A DNA stretch of 64,000 nt, taken from contig NZ_JAUSUG010000007.1 in the NCBI RefSeq assembly GCF_030813435.1, positions 151,784 through 215,783 of the forward strand, given 5' to 3'. Every line of letters begins with the position of its first letter. Position 1 is the first letter of the stretch. Position numbers and translations under genes: made by a program. Below, in pieces: positions 36,035 to 44,816 of the stretch. The notes under the pieces are model-generated. The model had not been told where the DNA came from, did no database searches, and was given only the letters and a program-made list of their open reading frames with translations. The DNA comes from Evansella vedderi (lineage in GTDB: Bacteria; Bacillota; Bacilli; Bacillales; Salisediminibacteriaceae).

Positions 36035-36396
36035 AATAAATTTCCTCCTTGAAATAACATAGATTTGTATGTGAAAAATACTCACAAGAAAAACAATATG
36101 GTAGTTTCAATAAAAATATTCCATTTTTATCCATAATGTTTTTCTTCACACATCAAATTCGGGGGCATTTTTTTATTTAAGGGGGGGATGTTTAAAGTTT
36201 AAATATTCAGAAAATTAATTCTAATAAAGTGAAAAGTCTTGGATACTTTTCTTCTTCCTATGTAATAAACACGTAATTAAACTGTAAAGTCCATTCTCTA
36301 AAATAACTGATATTATAGGGAAGGTAAAAATGGTCTACAATTTTTGTGTTTTATGGGACAACTTTTGTTAAATGAAAGGTAGGATACCATAAAGTG
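36035..36396. other. Divergent intergenic region
   Basis: About 360 bp between the acidic lipoprotein gene and the SigI-like fragment. A G-run precedes 36190. I looked in all frames for a sigma region-2 segment that could belong to the downstream SigI C-terminal domain and found none. Confidence 0.4.
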
Positions 36397-36711
36397 ATGA
36401 GTAATATAAAGGACGAAATAGAAGAATACAAGAAATTATTGAAGGAATACAAGATAAGTTTTAATGATTTAACTCGTTTCTGTCCAAAGGATAGGGAGAC
36501 ACGAAAAACGGCTATTAGAATAGCAACAAATATTGCTGATAATAAATTTTTAGCAGCTAATGTAATCAACAAAAAACAATTACCATTAAAAGAACTAAAA
36601 AAGAATTTTTCAACTTGCTATAACATTATTACTAACTATAGGAAATACATCATTGCCATTACGCTTCTATTTATCAAGGACTTTTCTAGTCTGAGATCTT
36701 ACATACTTTAA
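36397..36711 (+). CDS. Orphan C-terminal domain of a SigI-type sigma factor
   Basis: 104 residues beginning MSNIKDEIEEYKKLLKEYKI. Residues ~10-103 closely follow the C-terminal DNA-binding domain of sigma-I: ISFNDLTRFCPKDRETRKTA, INKKQLPLKELKK, and the terminal RKYIIAITLLF...LRSYI. The N-terminal region-2-like domain of SigI (~140 aa) is absent and a stop lies 5 codons upstream of the GTG/ATG start, so this is a free-standing domain or a remnant. No rsgI anti-sigma gene follows. The ribosome binding site is weak. It might still bind SigI -35 elements and compete with the full factor. Confidence 0.65.
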   Translation: MSNIKDEIEEYKKLLKEYKISFNDLTRFCPKDRETRKTAIRIATNIADNKFLAANVINKKQLPLKELKKNFSTCYNIITNYRKYIIAITLLFIKDFSSLRSYIL

Positions 36712-36828
36712 TTGAATAACATTAAATGTTTCGGAATTTTTTTCTTTTTAAGCTTACAAACAAATATATTTCTATCATTTTTTCAAAGATGAACAAGCAG
36801 GTAACGTGTGAAGTAATTTGAATTTATA

Positions 36829-36859
36829 AAAAGTGTCTAGAAATGAACTAGACACTTTT
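36829..36859 (-). terminator. Terminator overlapping the end of the EamA transporter gene
   Basis: A 12-13-bp stem (AAAAGTGTCTAG / CTAGACACTTTT). The stop codon of the leftward gene lies inside the stem. Confidence 0.75.
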
Positions 36860-37774
36860 GCTTGTTAGATTGGAAATCTTCTTTTTAAGCTTAACTTTTC
36901 GTTTTTTATGAAAAACAGTGATAAAGGCGGAGGTAATGACGAAGATAATTCCTACAACTTGTAAAGAGTTTAAGGCATCCTTGAAAACGAAGACGCCGAC
37001 TAAAACAGCAACAATCGGTTCCATTGCACCTAGAATTGCTGCTTTACTAGATTCAATGAACACTAGTCCAAATGTATATAAAGTATAAGCAAGAATGGTT
37101 GAAATGACGGCAACGCCGATAATATTCAGCCAAACATCGGTTGATTGAAATGCCTCTGTTTTTTTCCACAGGCCACTTGTAGGAAAAATGAATAAGCATC
37201 CCATTAAAAGAGCATATACCGTTATGGTTAAAAAGTTATAATGCCAGCTGATAAATTTCCCAATTATACTGTACAGTGCGCAGAAAAAAGCAGATAGTAA
37301 TCCGAGGATAATACTAGTGATCGGTACGGTAGCATTCCCAATTGGCAGTAATTGAATAACGAGTGCGCAGCCTGTAAAAGTAAGAATGAGGGAGAGTATT
37401 TTTTCGCGGGTGATCTGCTCCTTAAAAATCATCCTGGATAAAATTGTCACAAATACAGGAGATGTATAAAGTAGGACCACGGCTATCGATAGGGAAGTCT
37501 GCTCTATTACAGTAAAATAGCACCAGTTAAAAATGACGATACTCACTACTCCTAATCCAAAAAAATAGGGGAGATGTCTTACGTTAATACGGAGGAGCTT
37601 GGGCGAAAATAAACTCATTAAGATGATTAAAATAATAGTTGAACTGCTTAGTCGCAGTGCCACAATTTCCCAAGCTGTAAAGCCATGCTGATATAAAGAT
37701 TCCACAAATAAACCAGTTAGTCCCCAAAAACTAGCCCCAATAATAGTTATCAGGTATGCAATGTAATGATTCAT
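36848..37774 (-). CDS. EamA/DMT-family transporter (RhaT/YdcZ-type permease)
   Basis: 308 residues with ten membrane helices in two EamA repeats (about 5-138 and 150-290). Typical elements are GASFWGLTGLFVESLYQHG at the start and SSKAAILGAMEPIVAVLVG in the second repeat. Members export amino acids, metabolites or drugs; the substrate cannot be told. GAAGGTG lies a few bases before the ATG. Basic C-terminus. Monocistronic. Confidence 0.85.
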   Translation of the reverse strand: MNHYIAYLITIIGASFWGLTGLFVESLYQHGFTAWEIVALRLSSSTIILIILMSLFSPKLLRINVRHLPYFFGLGVVSIVIFNWCYFTVIEQTSLSIAVVLLYTSPVFVTILSRMIFKEQITREKILSLILTFTGCALVIQLLPIGNATVPITSIILGLLSAFFCALYSIIGKFISWHYNFLTITVYALLMGCLFIFPTSGLWKKTEAFQSTDVWLNIIGVAVISTILAYTLYTFGLVFIESSKAAILGAMEPIVAVLVGVFVFKDALNSLQVVGIIFVITSAFITVFHKKRKVKLKKKISNLTSKSV

Positions 37775-37957
37775 ACTTTCACCTTCTTCTCTCTCTATTT
37801 TTAAAGGTTTCCGTATAATGACTTTGCAAAATGATGTTATTAATTATGAATGCTTGCTAATTTGAACCATTGGCATTATAACACAACAAATAAGTATAGG
37901 TCACCCATTAATTGGTAATATATTTAAAGTTTCATTAATTTGAATTTTTTACATTTA

Positions 37958-38139
37958 CTACTCAAAATGGATGATGAATAGTAATACAAGAAACACTATA
38001 GGTATAAAAATAAGAAGATATCGTAACATTCTTGTAGGTTCTTTTACTAAATAATAGATAGTTCCTGGTATTCCACCAGTAAGGAGGCGGCAATAGCTGT
38101 TCCTATTTCCTTCAATCCGGAACTTTTTCTTTCTACCAT
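37958..38139 (-). pseudogene. Small membrane protein gene with a one-base frameshift
   Basis: An ATG at 38139 with GGGAG starts MVERKSSGLKEIGTAIAASLL. One base appears missing after TCCTTACT; the next frame continues GIPGTIYYLVKEPTRMLRYL and one long helix to a TAG at 37958. With one base restored it would encode ~60 residues with two helices. The codons on both sides look coding. It is followed in the same direction after a gene for another small membrane protein. Confidence 0.5.
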
Positions 38140-38180
38140 TAAAATATCAACTCCCAATAAATTTTTATTGATAACTAATA

Positions 38181-38462
38181 CTAGTGACTAATTACTGACC
38201 AAAATGGGAAGTAAATTGCTATTGGTACTAGCAAAATAAAAAATGCCCATATCTTTTTGTCAGAGTCTAATTTTGTTTTTCGAAACAAAAGGAGTAATAA
38301 AGTTACATAAAATAAGGGGTAAATGATTAATCCAATAAAAACAATCGTTCTTGCTACATTTCTCGCATGGTCAGTTAACAAAGCTGAAATTGGAATAGCA
38401 AGCCAGGCAATTACCACAAAAGCTAAAATAGAAAACCAAAACCAATTTGGAAATTCTTTCAC
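38181..38462 (-). CDS. Small three-helix membrane protein, function unknown
   Basis: 93 residues with three hydrophobic segments (about 7-30, 36-60, 68-90); Trp and Ile rich. AGGGAGG lies ~8-10 nt before the ATG. It is co-directional with the broken gene at 37958-38139 (41-bp gap), so both may once have formed an operon. No family recognised. Confidence 0.6.
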   Translation of the reverse strand: MKEFPNWFWFSILAFVVIAWLAIPISALLTDHARNVARTIVFIGLIIYPLFYVTLLLLLFRKTKLDSDKKIWAFFILLVPIAIYFPFWSVISH

Positions 38463-38883
38463 TTGTTAAACCTCCCTCTCAGTATAAATACTGTCTCTTC
38501 CCACTTGAAATAATTTTAACATAAATATCCAATTTAAATTATAAAATCAATAAATTGTGGTTGTTGGAATTAATAAAGATTTTTTCGTTAGAAACTAGCA
38601 AGGAGAAATGTGTATGTTTTGATATCAGTGAAACCTCAGGGAGGAATTCACCGTATATACTTGTATACCAATTCTTAGGGAGTGAAAATATAAATCCGAT
38701 GTAATAGTTAGGTGGATGAAAGTAAACTACGAAAAGGTAGGAAGAACGGTTTAAGGAACGGGATTAGGTCTGAAAGTACCAAACGTGTTCCTAGAACAAT
38801 CCTAAGAACGTAAATTTTGATAGTATTTGTTCCAAACTCGATAATAGATAACAATTTGATACACAAAATGGGAAGTGATTTTT
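38463..38883. other. Intergenic region, possibly with a structured-RNA or group II intron remnant
   Basis: About 38640-38815 is free of good frames, and purine-rich motifs such as GGTGGATGAAAGTAAAC and GGTCTGAAAGTACC recall the 5' domain of group II introns. No domain V or reverse transcriptase is present, so a truncated remnant is only a possibility. The rest looks empty. Confidence 0.25.
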
Positions 38884-39426
38884 ATGAGACCAGTATTTCT
38901 ATTTATAATCCTCATTACAATAGTAATTGGTTGCAGCACGAACAATAAGGAATCAGATTTGGCCAAACTTAAGAAAATGATAAATGAAGAGATGGATACA
39001 GAAGTACATTTGCCGGTATTTGAGGATTTGGACATTTCTTTTGTATATGTAACTTATTACAACAACGGCGATGCAAGGTACGTCGATATTCATTATAGTG
39101 AGGATGTTGATGAAGAAGTCGTTGAGATTAGGGAATATCAAGATAGGAAATTCCTCTATGGACCGTATGATTTAGATACAGTTATAATGTATACTTTTGA
39201 TAAAGGTATTATTGGTAATGTTACAGGGGAAAGAATTATTGTAAATGATATAGAGGTTGTAATGCAGGAGACGGTGACTGAGGACCTCTTCCAATTTCAT
39301 TTGTTTGTAGTTAATGATAATAGGTATGTAATTGGATATAAACGAGATTTCTTCACATGGGAAGAAGCAATGGAGAGAACTAAAGAAATAATTAATAGCA
39401 TGGAAAACGAAATGGAGTTCTCATAA
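38884..39426 (+). CDS. Lipoprotein with DUF4367-like fold style, function unknown
   Basis: 180 residues from the ATG at 38884. Signal peptide with lipobox VIGC (C19) followed by STNNKESD. The mature part is an acidic mixed alpha/beta domain. KKMINEEMDTEVHLPVFEDL resembles the start of the outer domain in the anti-sigma remnant at 45277 (MEQELSEIMGKTVHVPIHDN), and both have a later YVTYYNNGDARYVDIHYS-type strand pair. It may be a detached sensor or stress lipoprotein of that family. Weak GGGAAG ribosome binding site. Confidence 0.65.
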   Translation: MRPVFLFIILITIVIGCSTNNKESDLAKLKKMINEEMDTEVHLPVFEDLDISFVYVTYYNNGDARYVDIHYSEDVDEEVVEIREYQDRKFLYGPYDLDTVIMYTFDKGIIGNVTGERIIVNDIEVVMQETVTEDLFQFHLFVVNDNRYVIGYKRDFFTWEEAMERTKEIINSMENEMEFS

Positions 39427-39526
39427 CCTACCTGACTCTTCATTTAATTAGTTTATATTATTTAACCTAATTTCTCGAGTTGAGGTTCATGGCATACATG
39501 GAACAAAAATAGATTGGAGTGATCTA

Positions 39527-39938
39527 GTGAGCTTAACCATTGCAATTATCATCTTACTTACTATGTTTGCAAATGATTTTAATTATTGAAAAGATATTTA
39601 TCCACTTTGGAATATTTAAAAAAATGGGTTGGAGAACGACCTATACATTTGTTTTAATCTTTATTTACTTTTTTATTAGTGATAAATGGTTAGAATTGTT
39701 AAAAAAAGGGGATACATTTATTCAAAAAATCACTTTATATAATATGGTTAATTTCACAAGTATCAATAGTTTATTTGTTCTAGAGGTCCCTCGAATATTA
39801 ACGTTTGGAAGGGGAGTTTTCCATTCCTTGAAAGAACAATTAAAAGGGGAACCGTTATATGCTAGTATGATGTCCATAATTAAAACATGGGCAACACTTA
39901 ATGGAAATATATCTATAAAAATGATTGTGTTTTTATAA
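39527..39938 (+). pseudogene. Membrane-associated protein gene with a probable N-terminal frameshift
   Basis: A GTG at 39527 with GGAG 7 nt upstream reads MSLTIAIIILLTMFAN, then runs into a stop; the frame one base over continues MILIIEKIFIHFGIFKKM and goes on to 39938. Joining the two gives a ~136-aa protein with two hydrophobic segments and a C-terminal amphipathic part. Alternatively translation starts at ATG 39573 and the upstream frame is chance. Function unknown. Confidence 0.4.
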
Positions 39939-40102
39939 AGATTTTAATGGACAATGCTTTAAGAAAGCTAAATTTAATCCAATCCCTCACATATTCCCTC
40001 TAACGGTAATTGATATTTTTTTGTTGACTATAAGTAATATATAAGAGATGGATCGACGAAATTGCAGAAAATCAACAGTAAGTAATTCCATAAATATTTA
40101 TT

Positions 40103-40345
40103 GATAGATTCAAACCATTGGTGGCATTAGTATTAAAGGAAAGAATGGTGAATTTACATTAATGGTAATTGAGTCGAACGACGATGAAGTAGCTTATATT
40201 GAAGCAGGACCGGAATTCATGGGAGAAGGGAAGCCTATTGAAAATGGAGATCGATAGGATCGTTTAAAGTAGAAGGAACCGAATTTTCGGCAGTTTATCA
40301 GGGAACTTCCAAATGTGAGATAAAGAAGAGTGTCAACAATAGAAA
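40103..40345 (+). pseudogene. Coding remnant with a frameshift, family unknown
   Basis: Without a start codon, one frame reads QTIGGISIKGKNGEFTLMVI and VAYIEAGPEFMGEGKP. It then hits a TAG; the neighbouring frame continues GSFKVEGTEFSAVYQGTSKC. Both halves look like one beta-rich domain. Flanks (39939-40102) hold nothing recognisable. Probably the remains of a deleted gene. Confidence 0.4.
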
Positions 40346-40390
40346 AAGTGTGACTCCAAAGGTTTTATTTACTTTGAGTCACACTTTTTT
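40343..40390. terminator. Bidirectional terminator upstream of the spoIID stop
   Basis: A 14-bp stem (AAAAAGTGTGACTC / GAGTCACACTTTTT) with A/T runs on both sides, 3 bp from the spoIID stop codon. Confidence 0.85.
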
Positions 40391-40392
40391 GC

Positions 40393-41397
40393 TTAATTAT
40401 TTGTTTCAGTAATTAAACCCATTACTTCTTCTTTATGTTGAATCTTAACGGACTGAAAGTAATGGTGAATTATATCTTTATACGTACTTCCTTCTTTGGC
40501 CATTCCATTCGCTCCATATTGGCTCATACCTACTCCATGGCCGTATCCTCTAGTTTGAATAGAAACGGCATTATCCACTAGATTTATAGTGAAATCGCTT
40601 GATTTTAATGGTAGAAGCTCCCTTAATTCTCTGCCCGTAAATTCCTTATCAGCAACTCTAATCCTTTTGATATTTCCACCATTTGTACGGCCCAATACTT
40701 TTATTTTACTGTTACGATCGAGTGTAATTTCTAGTGCTTCTTGGAAATCTGAAATAGACAGTACATGTTCACTTTCATAATGGGGAGATTCTACATCCCA
40801 GGGACTCTCCACACTACGTAAATAAGGGAATTCGTGTTCGTAATAATCCTCAGAATTCTCCGTGTACCCATTACTTGTTGAAAAATATTGTGCGGATATG
40901 GGGAGACCTTCGTAAGTTATAATTTCACCCCTAGTCTCATATACTGCTTCCCTTATCCTCGCTATGTTTCTGTTATAATTATCTCCCCATATTTCTTTTA
41001 ATTCATCGTTATTTCTATAAACTTGATGTTCCACTGTATCTTTTATATAGGCACCTTTAGGAAGATCAAGATTTTCAAAGGTCAAAAGGTTAATGTAATA
41101 TGTCCTTGCAGTGAGTGCTTGCGCTTTCAATGCCTCAATTTCGAATGTCGCTGGCATTTCACTGGAAACAACACCAACGATATACTCTTCAAAGGCCACT
41201 TGTTCAATTACACTGGTTTCGTTACGATAAACAGCCACAGTGAACTCCGAATACATTGTTTCACTCGTTGTTTGTTTTACAAATTCTGGATCTTCATATG
41301 GAGAGACTTCTTCATTTGAAAAACCAATAACAATAATAGACGGAAGTACAAGAACGGATGTGATAAATATAATGCCAATAGCTATAATAAATTTCAT
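40393..41397 (-). CDS. spoIID: Stage II sporulation protein D (septal peptidoglycan lytic transglycosylase)
   Basis: 334 residues: an N-terminal membrane anchor (~3-25) and an extracytoplasmic SpoIID domain. The key glutamate (E80 in VVSSEMPATFEIEALKAQAL, read in short form SSEMP), the Cys-free NGYTENSED motif and the C-terminal GYGHGVGMSQYGANGMA are all conserved. It cleaves denuded glycan strands during engulfment together with SpoIIM and SpoIIP. GAAGG lies ~6 nt before the ATG. In B. subtilis spoIID follows murAA; here murA is 8 kb away in opposite orientation, so this region is rearranged. Confidence 0.93.
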   Translation of the reverse strand: MKFIIAIGIIFITSVLVLPSIIVIGFSNEEVSPYEDPEFVKQTTSETMYSEFTVAVYRNETSVIEQVAFEEYIVGVVSSEMPATFEIEALKAQALTARTYYINLLTFENLDLPKGAYIKDTVEHQVYRNNDELKEIWGDNYNRNIARIREAVYETRGEIITYEGLPISAQYFSTSNGYTENSEDYYEHEFPYLRSVESPWDVESPHYESEHVLSISDFQEALEITLDRNSKIKVLGRTNGGNIKRIRVADKEFTGRELRELLPLKSSDFTINLVDNAVSIQTRGYGHGVGMSQYGANGMAKEGSTYKDIIHHYFQSVKIQHKEEVMGLITETNN

Positions 41398-41534
41398 TCG
41401 TTTCCTTCACCTTATTTCCTCTGAAAATATAGTATCTATTAACTATATCTATTAAATAATCTACTAATTAGACCTAACGAATAAATTCTTTATGAGATAA
41501 AGGAAAATAAATTAATTTATAAAATATCGAAGTT

Positions 41535-42530
41535 TTATATATGCTGTTCTTTTCTTTTAGCAGCCACTATTAACTTTTGCTTTCGATTGACCTTTGTTTT
41601 CTTCGTTATAAAGCTGTGAATGAAAATCCCTAGAATAATCAATAAAAGTCCACCTACAGCTAAACCATTCGGTAATGGAGAGGAAAGGAGTACAACCTCA
41701 CCAATAACGACAAATATTATTTGAGCAGATTGAGTTGCTTCTACAGCAGCTAGTTTCCCTTGATTTTCTCTAGTTTTATCCGTTGCGATAAAAAACAACG
41801 TTGTTGCGATGACCCCTGAGCAAATAGCCACAATAAAGGATTGGAGAACTTGATCAGAAGAAGGAGCCCCTACCTTCACGATCCCGTATACACTAATTAG
41901 GAACCAAAATGGAAGACTAGCTATAGTCATACCGAATACGCGTTGAAAGGTATCTAATCTTCCGCCACATAACTCCATCATTTTACGATTTCCTAAAGGA
42001 TAAGCAAATGCTGCTATTATCACAGGCAAAACACCGAATATAACCATTTGAATAGGAACTTGGTTTGCTTGTTGCATTTGGATTAGCATAACGCCAAGTA
42101 GGATTAATAAGGAAATGAATAAAGCCTTCCATTGTAATTTATGTCTCACCTTCATCAAGCCGTGCTTTGTTTGAATTTTTTCAAAGAATATAGGACCTAA
42201 TAATACTCCAGCCACAATGGTTAGCTGCCATGTACCGGCAATCAACCAGCCTGGGCCATAGGCAGCCGCATAGGTAATAGGTGCATAAAATAAAACGAAT
42301 CCAACAAAACTCCAGACAAGCCAAGGCAATGGTTGTTTTTTCATTTCATTTAATACTTCTTTTAAATTCTTTCGGAATAAAACAATTATTAATAAAAAAG
42401 GGACCATGAAGAGGAATCGTAAAGAAGAACTCCACACCCAGCTTCCCCCTGCAAGCTCCATGGAACGATTCAAAACAAACGTGACTGCAAAGAACATGGA
42501 GGCTAACAAACCAAGCCCGATTTCTTTCAT
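41535..42530 (-). CDS. Multidrug-resistance efflux (EmrE/DMT superfamily) transporter
   Basis: 331 residues, ten helices, with a basic C-terminal tail (TKKTKVNRKQKLIVAAKRKE). The GGSWVWSSSLRFLFMVPFLL start and VEATQSAQIIFVVIGEVVLL near the end fit the ten-helix EmrE-like efflux family known from Firmicutes. It probably exports small cationic or metabolite compounds. GGATGG lies ~9 nt before the ATG. Monocistronic; substrate unknown. Confidence 0.8.
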   Translation of the reverse strand: MKEIGLGLLASMFFAVTFVLNRSMELAGGSWVWSSSLRFLFMVPFLLIIVLFRKNLKEVLNEMKKQPLPWLVWSFVGFVLFYAPITYAAAYGPGWLIAGTWQLTIVAGVLLGPIFFEKIQTKHGLMKVRHKLQWKALFISLLILLGVMLIQMQQANQVPIQMVIFGVLPVIIAAFAYPLGNRKMMELCGGRLDTFQRVFGMTIASLPFWFLISVYGIVKVGAPSSDQVLQSFIVAICSGVIATTLFFIATDKTRENQGKLAAVEATQSAQIIFVVIGEVVLLSSPLPNGLAVGGLLLIILGIFIHSFITKKTKVNRKQKLIVAAKRKEQHI

Positions 42531-42882
42531 ACAACCACACCATCCTTTTGCTGAAAGTTCTGATATAATTTATAATATATCATACGTTGGAATTTATTAG
42601 CAGTATTAAAATTTTATCAAATGGAAGGATTAAGTTCGAGATACACCTAAGATCATCATTATTAGAGGTATACGATCCAGTTTTTTAGAAATAAATTTAT
42701 GTAGAAATCGTATCTGGCAAGGTGTAAAATAAAATTGCAAAATTGTAAGTCATAAGGACTATCAAACATCCATTTTTTAATGCAGAAGGGAGAATGAACA
42801 AATACCAGTTTAGTAAATGTAAAGCCTGATGTATTAAAATCAATCCATTTTTTCGGAAAATTAAAATAATTAAAAGAGGTTG
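42531..42882. other. Intergenic region, nothing recognised
   Basis: About 350 bp of AT-rich DNA between divergent genes. It must hold the promoters of the transporter and prolyl hydroxylase genes, but I see no clear consensus, repeat or small gene. Confidence 0.4.
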
Positions 42883-43545
42883 ATGAAATTGACAATGGAT
42901 GCTAAAGAATTACCAATTAAAGAACCAACTATTTTTGATCATATTGGTAATAAAATTAAAACGGACGATCGGGAAATTAATATTATTGCTCGATTGGAAG
43001 AACCACTAATCGTAATTTTAGGTAATGTACTGAGTGGCGAAGAATGTGATGAACTGATACGGTTATCCAAGGATAGAATGAACCGTTCAAAAATAGGTAA
43101 TACACGGCAAGAGCATGATCTTAGAACGAGCAGCAGCACATTTTTACAAGAGGGGGAAAATGACATTGTTGCTAGAATAGAAAAAAGAGTTTCTCAGATC
43201 ATGAACATTCCTGTTGAACACGGGGAGGGACTGCAAATACTGAATTACAAAATCGGGCAAGAGTATAAAGCCCATTTTGATTATTTTTCTTCTGCTAGTA
43301 AACCTGTGAGCAATCCTAGAATTAGTACATTGGTTATGTACTTAAATGATGTAGAGCATGGGGGAGAGACTTACTTTCCTAAGCTGAATTTTTCCGTGTT
43401 ACCACAAAAGGGGATGGCTGTGTATTTCGAGTATTTCTATAATGATGAAACCCTAAATGAATTAACATTACATGGCGGAGCACCGGTTATTATTGGAGAT
43501 AAATGGGCTGCAACACAATGGATGAGAAGACAAAAAACAGTATAA
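42883..43545 (+). CDS. Prolyl 4-hydroxylase-type Fe(II)/2-oxoglutarate dioxygenase
   Basis: 220 residues. A jelly-roll dioxygenase with the iron triad H131-x-D133 (KAHFDYF) and H197 (LTLHGGAP), and K207 (IGDKWAA) to bind 2-oxoglutarate. SKIGNTRQEHDLRTSSSTFL is the typical substrate-loop region of P4H enzymes, similar to Bacillus anthracis P4H. Such enzymes hydroxylate proline in collagen-like or elongation-factor proteins; no collagen-like (GXX) protein is in this window. AAAGAGG lies just before the ATG at 42883; ATG 42895 is an alternative. Cytoplasmic. Confidence 0.88.
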   Translation: MKLTMDAKELPIKEPTIFDHIGNKIKTDDREINIIARLEEPLIVILGNVLSGEECDELIRLSKDRMNRSKIGNTRQEHDLRTSSSTFLQEGENDIVARIEKRVSQIMNIPVEHGEGLQILNYKIGQEYKAHFDYFSSASKPVSNPRISTLVMYLNDVEHGGETYFPKLNFSVLPQKGMAVYFEYFYNDETLNELTLHGGAPVIIGDKWAATQWMRRQKTV

Positions 43546-43555
43546 ATTCATAAAC

Positions 43556-43588
43556 AAAACGAGCTACGTATGAAATATAGCTCGTTTT
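43556..43588. terminator. Bidirectional terminator between the hydroxylase and YndM-like genes
   Basis: An 11-bp stem (AAAACGAGCTA / TAGCTCGTTTT) with an 11-nt loop between convergent genes. Confidence 0.85.
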
Positions 43589-43590
43589 TG

Positions 43591-44022
43591 CTATTCTTTG
43601 TCAGGGTTTGGCTCCTCTTCTTCTGCAAACTCGTAAGCAAACTGTTGATTTAAGTTTTGTTGTTTTTCTCGAGGAACGGGCTTTATATTTCTCACAATAT
43701 AGGAATGGACAAACACTTCAGAACCGGCAACTAGAGTAGCTGCAATAATACTGCCCCATGCAATTTGCAAAATGCTAGGTAGGAAAAAGGCACCGAACAC
43801 CCAAACAATGATATATGTCAGAAAAAAATCCACAACAACGGCGTTTCTTTTTCCGATTCGTGGTAGTAGAACAACATCACCAATAAAATAAGAAATGATG
43901 GTGACTAATAAACTGAAGGCTATAATTACAGGGAAAGTGGTATTGAAAAACAAATCTAAACTAATCCAAAAAATAAAAAAGCTTGCAACAAATTTAATCA
44001 GTAAAAAATTTATATGCTTCAT
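43591..44022 (-). CDS. YndM-like (DUF2512) membrane protein
   Basis: 143 residues from the ATG at 44022 (GGAG ~7 nt upstream; the longer frame has no site). Four helices in the first ~110 residues; VASFFIFWISLDLFFN, YFIGDVVLLPRIGKRNAVVVDF and the SEVFVHSYIVRN segment are typical of the family. The tail is acidic (EFAEEEEPNPDKE). Members occur only in spore-formers; function unknown. Confidence 0.8.
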   Translation of the reverse strand: MKHINFLLIKFVASFFIFWISLDLFFNTTFPVIIAFSLLVTIISYFIGDVVLLPRIGKRNAVVVDFFLTYIIVWVFGAFFLPSILQIAWGSIIAATLVAGSEVFVHSYIVRNIKPVPREKQQNLNQQFAYEFAEEEEPNPDKE

Positions 44023-44230
44023 TAAAAAACTCCTTTTTCTATTAGTTTTCGCCAAAAGGAGGAGAGAACATACGTCATATGTTTAATGCATTTGCAAGTT
44101 ATTGGCCTAGGGATTTTAAAAAAGTAAAATAACTTCGTAATTTAATGAATCCTTTTTGTGGCGAATCCGTATATAAATAGAAAGGGATGAGCTACCTTTT
44201 GTCCCCATCCTAATTCAGGAGGTTTACAAC

Positions 44231-44539
44231 ATGAAAAAATATCTATTCTATACGTTACTTAGTTTTTTAACTTTGTTGCTTATTACTATTGGTATAGGTA
44301 TGGTAACTACTATGCATTGGACAGAGGCTTCATTTTTTGTAGGTGCAGGTGGGATGCTAATTTCCTTCTTTTTTTCTAGCTCGGGGGATGGATTTTCAAG
44401 GGCATCAACGGCTGCGGTCATTGAGAGTACGAATGGTAGTTACGTACAGGAGAATGAAAAGCCTAAGCTTTCTTTAAATCCTTTCCTTATTGGTGCTGTA
44501 GCCTACTTCCTCATTAGTTTTCTGTTCCCGTATATATAA
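44231..44539 (+). CDS. Three-helix small membrane protein, function unknown
   Basis: 102 residues with AGGAGG 8 nt before the ATG. Helices at about 5-25, 34-50 and 84-101, with a Ser-rich loop between (SSSGDGFSRASTAAVIES). The layout resembles DUF3899-type proteins, tentatively. A terminator at 44554-44592 follows, then the MITE. Confidence 0.65.
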   Translation: MKKYLFYTLLSFLTLLLITIGIGMVTTMHWTEASFFVGAGGMLISFFFSSSGDGFSRASTAAVIESTNGSYVQENEKPKLSLNPFLIGAVAYFLISFLFPYI

Positions 44540-44553
44540 ATTAAAAGAAGATT

Positions 44554-44592
44554 AGGATAGGTAGCCATAATAAGGCTTTACCTATCTTTTTT
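44554..44592 (+). terminator. Terminator just upstream of the MITE
   Basis: Stem GATAGGTAGCC / GGCTTTACCTATC (bulged) followed by TTTTTTT. The T-run abuts the TTTGTAAT target duplicate of the MITE. Confidence 0.75.
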
Positions 44593-44598
44593 TGTAAT

Positions 44599-44816
44599 GG
44601 CTCTGTTAAATTTTGATGTTGATTTTCACTTCAGGACGCTCCTGTGATTACTCGTCGCAAAAAAATTTGCTAGTATCGCTCCGGTGCTGCATCCGTCGTG
44701 ACAACTCGAAGCTTACTCTTGAAGTAACGCTCGTCCCTTCGGGGTATTCAGTAGTTGCTTTTCCCGCAGGAGTCTCGTGTCTTTCGCTACAATCAACAAT
44801 GACCTATAACAGAGCC
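44599..44816. mobile_element. 218-bp MITE with 10-bp terminal inverted repeats and 8-bp target duplication
   Basis: Ends GGCTCTGTTA (44599) and TAACAGAGCC (to 44816) are perfect inverted repeats; similarity continues inward (TGTTGATTTT versus TGTTGATTGT). The 8-bp TTTGTAAT occurs at 44591-44598 and again at 44817-44824, a precise target duplication. There is no coding capacity. An 8-bp duplication and GG-starting ends fit a nonautonomous relative of the ISL3 family (inference). The inside includes the common Bacillaceae motif CCCGCAGGAGTCTC. Confidence 0.8.
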
